A stretch of DNA of 64,000 nt from Kiritimatiellia bacterium (GCA_012103575.1 WLWN01000001.1:1131792-1195791), one strand, 5' to 3'; counted from the first letter of the stretch, positions 1 through 9,002 are shown. Program-made: numbers and translations. The notes: generated by a model from the sequence alone, not told the origin.

Positions 1-234
1 GGCCTTCAGCAAAAAGGCGGTCTCCCGATAAAATATGGCACGGGTCTCTGTATTAAAGCGTGAACGCTTTCGAAACCATTTGCCGGAACCATCAACGCCT
101 ACCACCTTTATCTTTTGGACAAGTACAGCTTGTTTGAAAAGCTTTTCACGCGCGTCTTTTAGATCCATCGCTTCTATCAGACCACGTGAAATCTGTCCGT
201 TCTCGTTCAGCCCTTTATAATCGAAGGTTTGCAT
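1..234 (-). CDS. gspF: Type II secretion/type IV pilus inner-membrane protein GspF/PilC, N-terminal fragment
   Basis: The reverse strand opens with ATG at 234 and reads 78 codons to the window edge without a stop. The N-terminus (MQTFDYKGLNENGQISRG, then LIEAMDLKDAREKLFKQ) is the usual start of GspF/PilC proteins: an F-x-Y-K-G/A-L element, then a glycine-containing turn and an A-x-x-x-L helix. GspF is the polytopic platform protein that couples the GspE ATPase to pseudopilus assembly. It follows gspD and gspE on the same strand, so a secretion operon continues leftwards. The gap to gspE is 119 bp and holds a repeat fragment. The rest of the protein is outside the window, so GspF and PilC cannot be told apart. 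Confidence 0.8.
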   Translation of the reverse strand, partial: MQTFDYKGLNENGQISRGLIEAMDLKDAREKLFKQAVLVQKIKVVGVDGSGKWFRKRSRFNTETRAIFYRETAFLLKA

Positions 235-270
235 CTTTAGGATGTCATTGTTGTCAATTGGCACTACATG

Positions 271-306
271 CGGGCACTATTGTTTATTTGAAACTCCTAT
301 ACAATG
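271..306. repeat. Fragment of an intergenic repeat ending TTTGAAAnTCCTATACA
   Basis: The gspE-gspF spacer contains a stretch ending TTTGAAACTCCTATACAA. The same pattern, including an upstream (G)GGCA and a short A/T-rich segment, ends the longer intergenic repeat at 45343-45478 and, more weakly, the one at 41628-41750. Only the tail of the repeat appears to be present here. Confidence 0.4.
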
Positions 307-353
307 AGTTAATGACGATCAATGACATTCTTTGGAGAAGAATAGATTGACCC

Positions 354-2030
354 TTATTTAGTGACCCGCATCACTTCATCGATACTCGTTAATCCCTTGA
401 CGACCTTATCGAGTCCATCATCGAGCAATGTTTTCATCCCAGCATCAATGGCTTTTTGTTTTAGTTTAGAAGGCGACATTCCTGCACGTATGGTGTTAAC
501 CATATCTTCGTTGATTAAAAGGATTTCGAAAATAGCAATCCGCCCCTTGTATCCGCCCAAGCAATCGGGACACCCTTTTGGCTTACACACGTCTTCTCCT
601 TCCAGCTTTTTGGCGGCGGGACCTAACAGGGCAAGCTCTTCTTCGAGAGGCGCAGAGACTTTGCAGTGCGAACATAACTGGCGGACTAATCGTTGTGCTA
701 AAGAAGCACGTGAGGAAGACGCCACCAAATAAGGTTCTACCCCCATATCTATTAAACGGACCACCGCGTTTGCCGCATCATTCGTATGGAGCGTGCTAAA
801 AACAAGATGACCGGTTAATGAGGCGCGTATTACAATTTCGGCGGTTTCAAGATCGCGGGTTTCTCCCACCAGAATAATATCTGGATCTTGTCGTAAAATA
901 TGTCGAAGACCCATGGAAAAGGTAAGACCAATCTTTGGTTTTACACCTATTTGACCAATGTTAGAAAGCTGATATTCGACCGGATCTTCAATGGTTAATA
1001 CGTTCACGTTTTGAGTATCTAATTCCTGCAATGCACTGTATAATGTTGTTGTCTTACCACTTCCAGTCGGTCCTGTAACCCATATGATTCCATGAGGCTC
1101 CTTTAAAAGCCTTTGAAACGTTTCCAACATGTGAGAAGACATCCCCAGTTCTTGAAGAGGACGCAGCGTTGTATTTCTATTTAGGAGACGTAAGACTAAC
1201 CGCTCTCCTTCTGCTACAGGCACGGTTGATATACGGATATCAATATCGCGCGCGCCTACATGAACTCTTGCGGTTCCGTCTTGAGGTAATCGTTTTTCAG
1301 CAATATCGAGCTGGCCCATCACTTTGAGTCTAGAAATAAGCGCTGCTGCCAGGTGTTTCGGCGGAGAGGGTTGTTCATACAAGTTTCCGTCGATACGGCA
1401 GCGAACCCGTAATCGATCTTCCAAAGGCTCCATGTGAATGTCGGAGGCGCCTGACTTGAGCGCTTCTAAAAGGATAAGATTCACGAGCTGAACAACCGGC
1501 GCGTGATCCGCTATACGCAACAAGTCTTGACTTTGTGGGATGATGTTAGACTCAGCTCTTGATGTCGTTTCAAGTTCATTAATCAAATCCTGAGTCGAAT
1601 CGGTCTTTTGATAGTAACAGTGCTCAATGCTTTTAAGTATAACGGTGCTAGGCGCAAGAATGGGAATCGGTTCAACGCCTAATAGATTCCCTACGTTATC
1701 TTGATCCGATATGGCCATGGGATCAGAAGTTAATACAGAAACTTTTCCGTTTAAACGAATGGGTAGAAGTTCATGGGATCGAGACCAGTCAACGGGTATT
1801 TGCCCAACGAGTTCAGGATCTAACATATGGTCATCAACATGGTGAATGACTTCTATACTAAATTGTTGGCCTAGAGCTTCGAGTAACATGTATTCGGTAA
1901 TACCCCCTCTTTCCAGAAGCAATTGGCCTAACCGTCTCGAGGAGGATTGTTCTTGCTGTTCGTCCAACGCCGCTTGGACTTCCGGTTCGGTTACAAATCC
2001 TTTTTGAACAAGAATTTCTCCAAGCAACAT
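354..2030 (-). CDS. gspE: Secretion/pilus assembly ATPase GspE/PilB
   Basis: 558-residue GspE/PilB-family ATPase, a cytoplasmic hexamer that powers (pseudo)pilus extension. Residues 1-140 form the MshEN-type N-domain (GEILVQKGFVTEPEVQAAL). The ATPase core has a Walker A GPTGSGKT at 320-327, an Asp box, a Walker B region (DPDIILVGETRD) and a His box (TLHTNDA). Near residues 470-510 is the four-cysteine zinc element (CSHC...CPDC) typical of GspE/PilB. Length is normal for the family. It lies 3 bp after gspD and upstream of gspF in the same operon. Whether it serves type II secretion or pili is not decided by this sequence; the adjacent GspD-like secretin favours type II secretion. Confidence 0.92.
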   Translation of the reverse strand: MLLGEILVQKGFVTEPEVQAALDEQQEQSSSRRLGQLLLERGGITEYMLLEALGQQFSIEVIHHVDDHMLDPELVGQIPVDWSRSHELLPIRLNGKVSVLTSDPMAISDQDNVGNLLGVEPIPILAPSTVILKSIEHCYYQKTDSTQDLINELETTSRAESNIIPQSQDLLRIADHAPVVQLVNLILLEALKSGASDIHMEPLEDRLRVRCRIDGNLYEQPSPPKHLAAALISRLKVMGQLDIAEKRLPQDGTARVHVGARDIDIRISTVPVAEGERLVLRLLNRNTTLRPLQELGMSSHMLETFQRLLKEPHGIIWVTGPTGSGKTTTLYSALQELDTQNVNVLTIEDPVEYQLSNIGQIGVKPKIGLTFSMGLRHILRQDPDIILVGETRDLETAEIVIRASLTGHLVFSTLHTNDAANAVVRLIDMGVEPYLVASSSRASLAQRLVRQLCSHCKVSAPLEEELALLGPAAKKLEGEDVCKPKGCPDCLGGYKGRIAIFEILLINEDMVNTIRAGMSPSKLKQKAIDAGMKTLLDDGLDKVVKGLTSIDEVMRVTK

Positions 2031-2033
2031 GGA

Positions 2034-4040
2034 TTATTCCTTCTCGGTTGAGGGCAGAGTAAACGGCTCAGTAGGAAGAGGGATAGCCGTTTTTTCTTGA
2101 ATCGCTCTCTTGATGGCTTCAGCATCCTCCTTATTGTCTAAAATATGAGGGGTCACAAAGATCAACAGATTGGTTCTCTGTTTTCGTCTACTTGTACTCT
2201 GGAATAATTTGCCCAGGAATGGGATATCGCCTAGGATCGGTATTTTTGAAACCCGTTCGATATGATCTTCTCGTATTAATCCGCTTAGAATAACGGTGGT
2301 TTTATCGGGGGCGGTGACCGTTGTTGAAACTTCACGCTTGGAAATGACAGGAGAGAATAACCCTTGTGGGCCTTGTTCGGTAACCGCTTCAATGCTGGGA
2401 TGGAGCTCCATTAAGACTTCATTGTCCGGGTTGATATGCGGGGTAAACTCGAATTTGATACCGACATCGACTCGATCAATGTTTTGTATAACATCTCGCG
2501 CAGTACCCGACCCTCCTTCTATGGTCGAGCGTAGTACAGGAATATTTTCAACGACAAGTACACTGGCCGGTTTATTGTTTTGAGCCATCAACGGAATGTT
2601 GGAGAGAATTTTAATATCACGATCTTCAGCCAATGCGCGAAGCAACACAGGAATTCGGGGTAGCGTCCGGCCTAAAGAATCCACAAAGGTGCCACGCGCT
2701 AAGGCAAGGCTGGCCCCTTGAGGAAAAATAACGTTGGATACGAGGGTGGAAACAAAGTCAGTTTGGTCCGGTCTGCTCCGACCCACAAAGGTACTCCGCC
2801 CATCTCTGGCCACGTCAATGGTGGCAAGATCAATACCTACATCAAAACTATTTCCGAGGCTAACCTCTGCGATTAAGACTTCGACAAGCACTTGTTTGGG
2901 GGATTGATCGAGTTTGTCAATTAATTGGCGAACAATTTCAAAATCTGTAGGAGTGGCTTCTACTAATAAAGCATTGTTAGGAATGCTTGGTTCTAGGGTA
3001 ATCCGTTGAACTTTTTCTTTCCCAAGTGACTTTGAAAGCAATACATTAAGACTCTTGGCTGCTTCTTCAGCCCCCAGGTATTTCAAAAAGATAACATTTA
3101 ATCGCCCATACCCGGTTACAGGTTCTACATCTAATTTTTTAATGATTTCCTTAATCTCAGCAAGTTCTACTGGTGTAGCTGACACAATAAGACTATTTGC
3201 GTGAGGCGCTGGAATGACAACACTGTTCCCTGGAACAGCCCCTCCCCCTTGAGCCACTTGTTGGACATGTCGACTGATTCTTTTTCCGGCTTTTTCCGAT
3301 CCGAGAAGAACCGCCATGATCTGATCCGCTAACTCTTCTGAATAAGCATGTTTGAGGGGAATAATTTCAATCAAGCGTGAGGCGCCCGGTTGATCGAGTT
3401 GACGAATCATTTTATCGAACCGTTTCAGATTTGTACTCGTATCGGTTATAACGAGATGATTAGATGGTTCATAAGCGGCAATGGCACCGTTTTTTCCCCC
3501 ACTCACAAAGGGTTCTAAAAGTTTCCTCAATTCACGGGCGCTTATATAATTGAGTTTCGTGACTTTTGTGGTAAAACCTCTGTCCGTAATTTTCTCATTT
3601 GGACCTAGCACAGGCGCTTGGGCAATAACACGCTTAGGTAAAGGTATAACATGACAAATGGTGTCTTGAACCACAATGGTATACCCATGAAATTCGAGGA
3701 TGGACACTAAAAGCGGATACATCTGGTCGCGCGCGATTTGAGGCGGTGTTACGACGGTAACGTTTCCTACTACCTTTTCGTCAATAACAAATTTTTTACC
3801 TGTTTCATCTCCCACCAATTTAATAAGAAGTCGAAGATCCACCTGATCAAAATTAAAGTTAACATACGATGTGTTTGATGATTTCTCTCCTCTAATAGAT
3901 AAGGGGAAAGGATTCACGAGCGTTAATACACTTAATATCAATAGAAGGGCCCTCCACGATAGAGCGCAACCCTCCACTCCACTCGTTTGGAAGACCACGC
4001 TCTGTCGTGGCCTAAAGCAATCTCTTTTTCTAATCATCAT
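2034..4040 (-). CDS. gspD: Type II secretion secretin GspD
   Basis: 668-residue outer-membrane secretin that forms the export channel. After a basic N-terminus and a hydrophobic signal segment (about residues 26-50) comes an N0 domain (NFDQVDLRLLIKLVGDETG), then repeated N1-N3 ring-building modules (for example the region around QLDQPGASRLIEIIPLKHA) and a C-terminal secretin beta-domain (LSGLIREDHIERVSKIPILG, then DIPFLGKLF). Domain order and length fit GspD better than PilQ. The start ATG at 4040-4038 overlaps the lpxA stop in an ATGA junction, so translation is probably coupled to lpxA. gspE follows after 3 bp. Confidence 0.9.
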   Translation of the reverse strand: MMIRKRDCFRPRQSVVFQTSGVEGCALSWRALLLILSVLTLVNPFPLSIRGEKSSNTSYVNFNFDQVDLRLLIKLVGDETGKKFVIDEKVVGNVTVVTPPQIARDQMYPLLVSILEFHGYTIVVQDTICHVIPLPKRVIAQAPVLGPNEKITDRGFTTKVTKLNYISARELRKLLEPFVSGGKNGAIAAYEPSNHLVITDTSTNLKRFDKMIRQLDQPGASRLIEIIPLKHAYSEELADQIMAVLLGSEKAGKRISRHVQQVAQGGGAVPGNSVVIPAPHANSLIVSATPVELAEIKEIIKKLDVEPVTGYGRLNVIFLKYLGAEEAAKSLNVLLSKSLGKEKVQRITLEPSIPNNALLVEATPTDFEIVRQLIDKLDQSPKQVLVEVLIAEVSLGNSFDVGIDLATIDVARDGRSTFVGRSRPDQTDFVSTLVSNVIFPQGASLALARGTFVDSLGRTLPRIPVLLRALAEDRDIKILSNIPLMAQNNKPASVLVVENIPVLRSTIEGGSGTARDVIQNIDRVDVGIKFEFTPHINPDNEVLMELHPSIEAVTEQGPQGLFSPVISKREVSTTVTAPDKTTVILSGLIREDHIERVSKIPILGDIPFLGKLFQSTSRRKQRTNLLIFVTPHILDNKEDAEAIKRAIQEKTAIPLPTEPFTLPSTEKE

Positions 4041-4807
4041 GCAATCCCGCGTGTGGGAGATTGGATAAAGCTCAAAAGCTGTTTCACTTCAGGGCCATCA
4101 TCGATTTCAGTTCGTATACGTTCAACGGCTTGTTTGGTTGTCAATTTATTACGATAAAGAATTTTGTAACACGTCTTAATGTTTCTTTGAGTTTTTTTAT
4201 CCAATCCTCGGCGTTCAAGTCCTACGCTATTAATGCCTCTAACCACTAACGGATGCCCATCGGTCAACATAAAGGGTGGCACATCTTTGGTTACTTTAGA
4301 GCACCCACCAATAATACTCAGTCTGCCAATCCGAACAAACTGATGGATACCTGACAGACCTCCAATGATCGCTTGATCTTCGATAATAACATGCCCAGCC
4401 AGTGTTCCGCAGTTCGCTATAATGACTTCGTTACCCACCTCACAATCATGGGCAATATGGGCATAAGCCATAATATGACACTTCGATCCTACGTGAGTGC
4501 AATCTCCGTCGTTGGTGGCAGTATTAACAGTTACATATTCTCGTAAGGTGGTATGATCTCCGATTTCAACGTTAGGGTGCCCCCCTTTAAATTTAAGATC
4601 TTGAGTCTGAGTGCCAATACTAGCGAACGGGAAAATGGTACATGCTTCACCGATGGTTGTGTATCCATCGATAAAGACATGGGGCATAACCTCTGTTTCT
4701 TTTTTGATAGAAACATGAGGGCCTATAATGGAGTATGCCCCAATACGAACCGTTTCATCAAGTTGAGCGCCTGATGAAACAACAGCGGTAGGATGAATCT
4801 GAGGCAT
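4037..4807 (-). CDS. lpxA: UDP-N-acetylglucosamine O-acyltransferase LpxA
   Basis: 256-residue acyltransferase for the first step of lipid A synthesis: transfer of a 3-hydroxyacyl chain from ACP to UDP-GlcNAc. The N-terminal two thirds is a left-handed beta-helix of hexapeptide repeats. AYAHIAHDCEVG carries the catalytic histidine (His120, equivalent to E. coli His125), and the C-terminus (about 190-256) is the helical cap. The length matches the family. It lies 7 bp after fabZ, a common neighbour that supplies the 3-hydroxyacyl-ACP branch point, and overlaps gspD by 4 bases. Confidence 0.95.
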   Translation of the reverse strand: MPQIHPTAVVSSGAQLDETVRIGAYSIIGPHVSIKKETEVMPHVFIDGYTTIGEACTIFPFASIGTQTQDLKFKGGHPNVEIGDHTTLREYVTVNTATNDGDCTHVGSKCHIMAYAHIAHDCEVGNEVIIANCGTLAGHVIIEDQAIIGGLSGIHQFVRIGRLSIIGGCSKVTKDVPPFMLTDGHPLVVRGINSVGLERRGLDKKTQRNIKTCYKILYRNKLTTKQAVERIRTEIDDGPEVKQLLSFIQSPTRGIA

Positions 4808-4814
4808 GTTCGTT

Positions 4815-5249
4815 CTACTTTACTTCCCCACCAAATTTAAGGTCGCCCTCAGAAGAAATTTCGCCATCAACAAATACTTTTCCATGTACTTTACAAATGC
4901 CCAATCGAATTTTTTGAATTTCGATTTCAATACGCATTTGATCACCAGGCCGAACGATTTTTCTAAACTTGGTATTATCGATCGATAAAAAATAAGCGAT
5001 AGCCCGTTCTTTATTACGAATTTTATTGATTAAAATGCCTCCAAGCTGAGCCATCGCCTCTAACTGTAATACGCCGGGCATAATGGGGTCACCCGGGAAA
5101 TGGCCTTGGAAAAACGGTTCATTAAAGGTTAAATTTTTTAACCCTACAATACGTTTTTTATCGTCACACTCAATCACACGATCGATGAGTAACATCGGAT
5201 ACCTATGCGGCAGATATCGTAAAACATCGTCTATGCCCATTTCGCCCAT
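4815..5249 (-). CDS. fabZ: 3-hydroxyacyl-ACP dehydratase FabZ
   Basis: 144-residue hot-dog-fold dehydratase of type II fatty acid synthesis. The motif FFQGHFPGDPIMPGVLQLEA includes the catalytic His50 and Glu64, both present. A Shine-Dalgarno AAGGAG lies 7 nt before the ATG. It is the first gene of the minus-strand operon fabZ-lpxA-gspD-gspE-gspF. The 258 bp upstream, to the IS630 edge at 5510, contains no gene I can support; an A/T-rich TATAAA-like hexamer there may belong to the operon promoter. Confidence 0.95.
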   Translation of the reverse strand: MGEMGIDDVLRYLPHRYPMLLIDRVIECDDKKRIVGLKNLTFNEPFFQGHFPGDPIMPGVLQLEAMAQLGGILINKIRNKERAIAYFLSIDNTKFRKIVRPGDQMRIEIEIQKIRLGICKVHGKVFVDGEISSEGDLKFGGEVK

Positions 5250-5558
5250 AACTAATCTCCTTCTTTATTTTACCTAAGTTGAGCGGTATTTATAGCAGAC
5301 AAAAAAGTTTTAACCATCTTAATCGTGCACTTTATCGTACTTTTGGGGTATTTTAAACATTTGAAGCATACCCTTAATGAACAAGCCGATCTGCAGGTAA
5401 CCTTGGACCGGCTGCGCGACCCCTCAATATTTAGCATTCCGGGTGAAGAGTAGAAAAAATAAAGAACCACAAACCGGCTTGTTCCTACAGCCTTGCCTGA
5501 CCGCAACTAGAGCATTTAACGATTGAAATGCCTCTCTATAAGATCTATACTCCATGAC

Positions 5559-5972
5559 ATGAGTATAGCAACAGCAGAAATCCGGCGGCGTGCGATAGAT
5601 GCCTACAAAATGGGCAAAGGTTCCCAGGCCGATATCGCATCTTCTTATCGTGTAGATCTTAGAACGTTTCAGCGTGGGCTCTCTCGTTTCAACGAAACCG
5701 GAGAGACTGCTCCTCGACCGCGTGGGCATCGTCAGGCCCTCTACAGCGGAAAGCAGCTCAAGGCGTTGGCTCAACTGATGGGCAAACATCCCGATGCAAC
5801 GCTTGAAGAACTCAAGAACATGAGCGGCGTGAAGGGGTCGATCATGGCCGTACAGCGGGCGTTGAATCGGTTGGGCTGCCGGTATAAAAGAAACGCTTCA
5901 CGCCAGCGAGCAAGACCGGGCGGATGTAAGTCTCTTGAGAAAGCAGTGGATCCAAGAGGTGGCCAAACTTGA
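5559..5972 (+). CDS. IS630 transposase, N-terminal frame (HTH)
   Basis: 138-codon frame starting at the ATG of MSIATAEIRRRAIDAYKMGK. It contains the helix-turn-helix DNA-binding region (GSQADIASSYRVDLRTFQRG) and a PRPRGHRQAL linker. Residues after the AAAA run at 5886-5889 stop resembling the family, and the familiar continuation (KETLHASEQDRADV) is found one frame further on. The last ~28 residues are therefore probably not part of the working protein. An upstream in-frame ATG at 5523 lies inside the terminal inverted repeat and is less likely to be the start. Confidence 0.75.
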   Translation: MSIATAEIRRRAIDAYKMGKGSQADIASSYRVDLRTFQRGLSRFNETGETAPRPRGHRQALYSGKQLKALAQLMGKHPDATLEELKNMSGVKGSIMAVQRALNRLGCRYKRNASRQRARPGGCKSLEKAVDPRGGQT

Positions 5973-6498
5973 TCCAAGTCGCCTTGTCTTTATTGATGAA
6001 TCCGAGGCGAAAACGAATATGACTCGTCTGCGGGGCCGGGCGTTGAGCGGGAACAGGCTTTTTACCAAAACACCTCATGGACATTGGTGTACCACCACCT
6101 TGATTTCTTCGGTCCGCCTGGACGGAACAACAGCGGCCATGGAAGGGGAGGGGGCGACAGACACGGCTGTTTTTGGAGAATATATTCGCCGGGTTCTTCT
6201 CCCGACTCTTTCACCTGAAGACATCGTCATCATGGACAATCTTCGCGTCCATTACAATCCCAGGGTCATTGAACTCATTGAGTCATGTGGGGCCCATGTA
6301 AGATTCCTTCCACCCTACAGCCCCGATTCCAACCCCATTGAAAAAATATGGGGCAAGATAAAGAATCGGTTGGGCAGCCTTGCAGCCCGCAGTCAGCAGG
6401 AACTATCTGAAGCGATCACACAAGCGTTCGAAGAGGTTTCTCCCGACGAGGTAATCGGCTGGTTTTCTTCGTGCTACATCGCGACACCTCAATCGTGA
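5935..6498 (+). CDS. IS630 transposase, C-terminal DDE frame
   Basis: Catalytic part of the transposase, in the +1 frame relative to the upstream frame. The frame is open from about 5884, so the coordinate at 5935 (a TTG) is only a formal start. The DDE/D residues are visible: Asp in LVFIDES, Asp in IVIMDNLRVH, and Glu in PDSNPIEKIWGKIK. The same two-frame arrangement occurs in copy 3, so the product is probably a recoded fusion. Otherwise an already frameshifted copy has been mobilised in trans. Confidence 0.8.
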   Translation: MRKQWIQEVAKLDPSRLVFIDESEAKTNMTRLRGRALSGNRLFTKTPHGHWCTTTLISSVRLDGTTAAMEGEGATDTAVFGEYIRRVLLPTLSPEDIVIMDNLRVHYNPRVIELIESCGAHVRFLPPYSPDSNPIEKIWGKIKNRLGSLAARSQQELSEAITQAFEEVSPDEVIGWFSSCYIATPQS

Positions 6499-6570
6499 AG
6501 CGCTCTAAGGTATATCCGTGTCTCTTTAGGGTAATTTTCGTGGTCTAACCTCAGGAACAAGACGCTCAAT

Positions 6571-6745
6571 TCAAGCCTGGACTAGGCCCCACTTGCTGTC
6601 CCATAACTTTTTAATAAAGTGTACAGCTGATATCGGCTCCATAAGACCGAACATAACACCGTAAAAATACGCACAAAGCTGTGGTGATTCCACTAACCCG
6701 GACAATTCATGAGGGCGCGGCGAATTGACGCAGCCATTTGGGCAT
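6571..6745 (-). pseudogene. Unrecognised short reading frame, probably a decayed small protein
   Basis: Between IS630 copy 1 and the IS4 remnant, the reverse strand reads MPKWLRQFAAP from 6745. After a one-base shift it continues HELSGLVESPQLCAYFYG, then VMFGLMEPISAVHFIKKLW to a stop at 6571. The hydrophobic composition looks protein-like, but I recognise no family and the frame is broken. It could also be the 3' end of a larger lost gene. Nothing else is seen in 6508-6829. Confidence 0.3.
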
Positions 6746-6829
6746 AAAGATGTTGAAAAAATACTCGACAGACCGCTCCGGGGTATGCCTCCGTTTTTTT
6801 CAACACTTTCTGCTCCAAAGCGTTACGCC

Positions 6830-7260
6830 AATTCAGCCACCCCCTGATGAATTATCCGGGCTAACTCGTGAAGCTGAGGTAACGCAGCAACACATAGGCG
6901 AATAAGGCCATCCACACTTGCCACTGTATTGCGTTTTTGCTGTGACCGAAAAAGCCGCAGATCTGTAGGACCTGTTTGATCTGCTTAAAAAAGACTCAAT
7001 GGCCCAACGCGCTTTATACAACTCACAAATATTGCTCGGGGACCACTCCAGATTATTGGTGATATAGGTCATCTCAACGAGTTGGCCGTTTACTTCGACC
7101 TTCGCGATAATCCGGTGAAAACAAAGAGGGTGTTTCCCCTTGCTTTTCACGGCATTTAACACTACCAAATCATCACGCAAGATAGGCTTTATCAAAAAGA
7201 ACAATCTCCCCTGCTTTTAAAGCCGCGCAAAATCCTTATTTAAATGTTTAAAATTTAAAA
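6830..7260 (-). pseudogene. IS4-family transposase remnant (C-terminal part)
   Basis: The reverse strand carries the C-terminal third of an IS4-type DDE transposase. A GEIVLFDKAY element lies near 7205-7240 in one frame. GKHPLCFHRIIAKVEVNGQL and YITNNLEWSPSNICELYKAR follow in a second frame, with the Y-x2-R-x3-E signature. FFKQIKQVLQICGFFGHSKN and a hydrophobic end are in a third frame. The last shift lies in a T run near 7000, where one T appears to be missing. The N-terminal half is absent. It is unrelated in sequence to the IS4 element at 50098-51660. Confidence 0.75.
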
Positions 7261-7270
7261 CTTCTCGGAT

Positions 7271-7301
7271 ATCTTCTTTCGCGTATTTCGCGGGAGAAGA
7301 T
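7271..7301. repeat. 13-bp stem-loop downstream of rng
   Basis: ATCTTCTTTCGCG (7271-7283) pairs with CGCGGGAGAAGAT (7289-7301) around a 5-nt loop; the two mismatched positions can form G-U pairs on one strand. It lies about 85 bp beyond the rng stop. No T run follows on the minus strand, so it is not a classical intrinsic terminator. It could protect the 3' end of the mre-rng transcript. Confidence 0.4.
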
Positions 7302-7385
7302 CTTCGTTGAGACTTTTATATATTTAAACATTTAGCATCATTGAAATTGATACACCTTGCGCCCCATCCATCAATCCACACCCCA

Positions 7386-8972
7386 TTAATGGTCGACACT
7401 GGAATACAATTTTTCGTTGGTGCTTCCATTGGAGATGGTGAAGTCTTCTAAATGCATGTTGGGATCGGCTACAAAGGTTAGTCTTCGGCCAAATTTTTTT
7501 TCTATGTCTACTAACAAGGCCTCGTCCTCTTTACGTAACCGATCTAAAACAGTCGGGTTAATAATTATTTTAAGGGGGATGCCCTCATTATCCTTGCGTA
7601 AACGCCGCATAATTTCTGTTATCCGTCGCTGAATCTCTACGCTCATACTTAATCCAGACTTAATCTTGCCTCGCCCTCGACAGTAAGGACAGTCGGTATA
7701 GTTGGTTTGCCGAATACTTTCGTCTACACGCTGACGTGTCATTTCTAATAACCCAAGCTCAGATATCGGTAAAATGTTGGTTCGGGCTTTGTCAGATTTT
7801 AATCCGTCTTTTAGGGTTCTATGTACGGAATTTTGGTGACGTCTATGTTTCATATCAATGAAGTCAATGACCACTAAGCCGCCTACATTGCGCAATCTCA
7901 ATTGTCGCACAATTTCTTGGACCGCCTCCATGTTCACTTGAAAGACCGATTCTTCCTGGGTCCCCCCCCCTTTATGCCGACCTGTATTGACATCGATCGC
8001 TACTAAGGCTTCCGTTTCGTCAAAGATAAGGTACCCACCGGATTTAAGCCAGACACGCCTTCTGAAAGCTGTTTCTAATTGGCGCTCGATATCCAAGTGT
8101 TCAAAAATAGGCGCATCTCCATCATAGATTTTGATCCGATTTTTGGTTCGTCGAGATAGTTTGGCGACAAGACCTTTGATCCGATCATATTGATGACGCG
8201 AATCAATTAGAAATCTTCCAATGTCTTCGGCTAGTGAATCCCGGACGACCCGTTCAATCAAGTCAGGTTCTGCATATAAGCGACAAGGGGCTGGCAACTC
8301 TTTGATGCGTGTCTGGATCTCTTCCCAGGTATGGGTTAATGCACGGACATCTCGAGCAAAACTTGTCTTTCGGGCTCCGGCACCAGCGGTACGTACAATC
8401 AGACCGTTATTGTCGGGGATAGGAATTCTGCTTAACACCTTTTTGAGTCGTAACCGTTCTTTGTCATCATCTATTTTACGTGAAACCCCTTTGAGAGAAC
8501 TTCCAGGCATCATAACCAAGTAACGCCCTGCAATACTTAAGTTAGCGGTTACACGCGGCCCTTTTGTGCCAATAGCGCCTTTGGTTACTTGGACAATGAT
8601 TTCGGAGCCAACGGGAAACCGTTTTTTCATTTCCCCGGCAGAATACCTTTTCTTTTTGGGGGTTCGTGATCGTCGAACCCCTTCCTCTTGTTCAAGTCGA
8701 ACAGCATCTTCCGGGACCATATCCCAGTAATGGATAAAGGCATTTTTTTTCATACCGATGTCAATAAAAGAGGCTTGCAGCCCATCCTCTAAATTTTGGA
8801 TTTTACCTTTAAATATACTTCCAACGATATGTTCTTCGGAAGGGCGTTCGATGTAGAAATCTTCAAGTTTACTATCATCAAGTATGGCTACACGTACTTC
8901 TAAGGCTTCAACATTAATGACAATTTTTTTTTTGATTTTTTTCTTAACATACTCATATGTGTATACTCCCAC
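7386..8972 (-). CDS. rng: Ribonuclease E/G family endoribonuclease (RNase G type)
   Basis: 528-residue RNase E/G protein. It has an S1-like RNA-binding segment near the N-terminus (GSIFKGKIQNLEDGLQASFI), the RNase H-like/DNase I-like core with metal-binding acidic residues (VAIDVNTGRHKGG, then VVIDFIDMKH), and the zinc-link motif CPYCRGRGK. It lacks the long C-terminal scaffold of RNase E, so RNase G is the better name. The start is GTG at 8972, within an A-rich lysine-coding stretch; no upstream ATG is available. It is the last gene of the mreB-to-rng transcription unit, as in many bacteria where rng follows mreBCD. Confidence 0.92.
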   Translation of the reverse strand: MGVYTYEYVKKKIKKKIVINVEALEVRVAILDDSKLEDFYIERPSEEHIVGSIFKGKIQNLEDGLQASFIDIGMKKNAFIHYWDMVPEDAVRLEQEEGVRRSRTPKKKRYSAGEMKKRFPVGSEIIVQVTKGAIGTKGPRVTANLSIAGRYLVMMPGSSLKGVSRKIDDDKERLRLKKVLSRIPIPDNNGLIVRTAGAGARKTSFARDVRALTHTWEEIQTRIKELPAPCRLYAEPDLIERVVRDSLAEDIGRFLIDSRHQYDRIKGLVAKLSRRTKNRIKIYDGDAPIFEHLDIERQLETAFRRRVWLKSGGYLIFDETEALVAIDVNTGRHKGGGTQEESVFQVNMEAVQEIVRQLRLRNVGGLVVIDFIDMKHRRHQNSVHRTLKDGLKSDKARTNILPISELGLLEMTRQRVDESIRQTNYTDCPYCRGRGKIKSGLSMSVEIQRRITEIMRRLRKDNEGIPLKIIINPTVLDRLRKEDEALLVDIEKKFGRRLTFVADPNMHLEDFTISNGSTNEKLYSSVDH

Positions 8973-9002
8973 TCTATTCTTTTTTTGATTTCACAAATTA
9001 AG

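Larger units (their letters stand above)
5510..6505 (+). mobile_element. IS630-type insertion sequence, copy 1 (996 bp)
   Basis: The element is flanked by TA at 5508-5509 and 6506-6507, the target dinucleotide of the IS630/Tc1-mariner group. The left end GAGCATTTAACGATTGA and the right end, read inward on the other strand (GAGCGCTTCACGATTGA), form a 17-bp inverted repeat with 3 mismatches. It carries two overlapping transposase frames. Copy 3 (53450-54445) is the same length and nearly identical. Copy 2 (19883-20876) has small indels. Copy 4 (54698-55194) is internally deleted. Confidence 0.93.

Noticed and set aside
5424..5789. Antisense open frame covering the IS630 left end, also seen over copies 2 and 3
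   Set aside because: It is a shadow of the transposase HTH frame, with no ribosome site or recognisable product.
7271..7301. Intrinsic terminator after rng
   Set aside because: The stem is good, but no T run follows on the transcribed strand, so it is listed only as a stem-loop.
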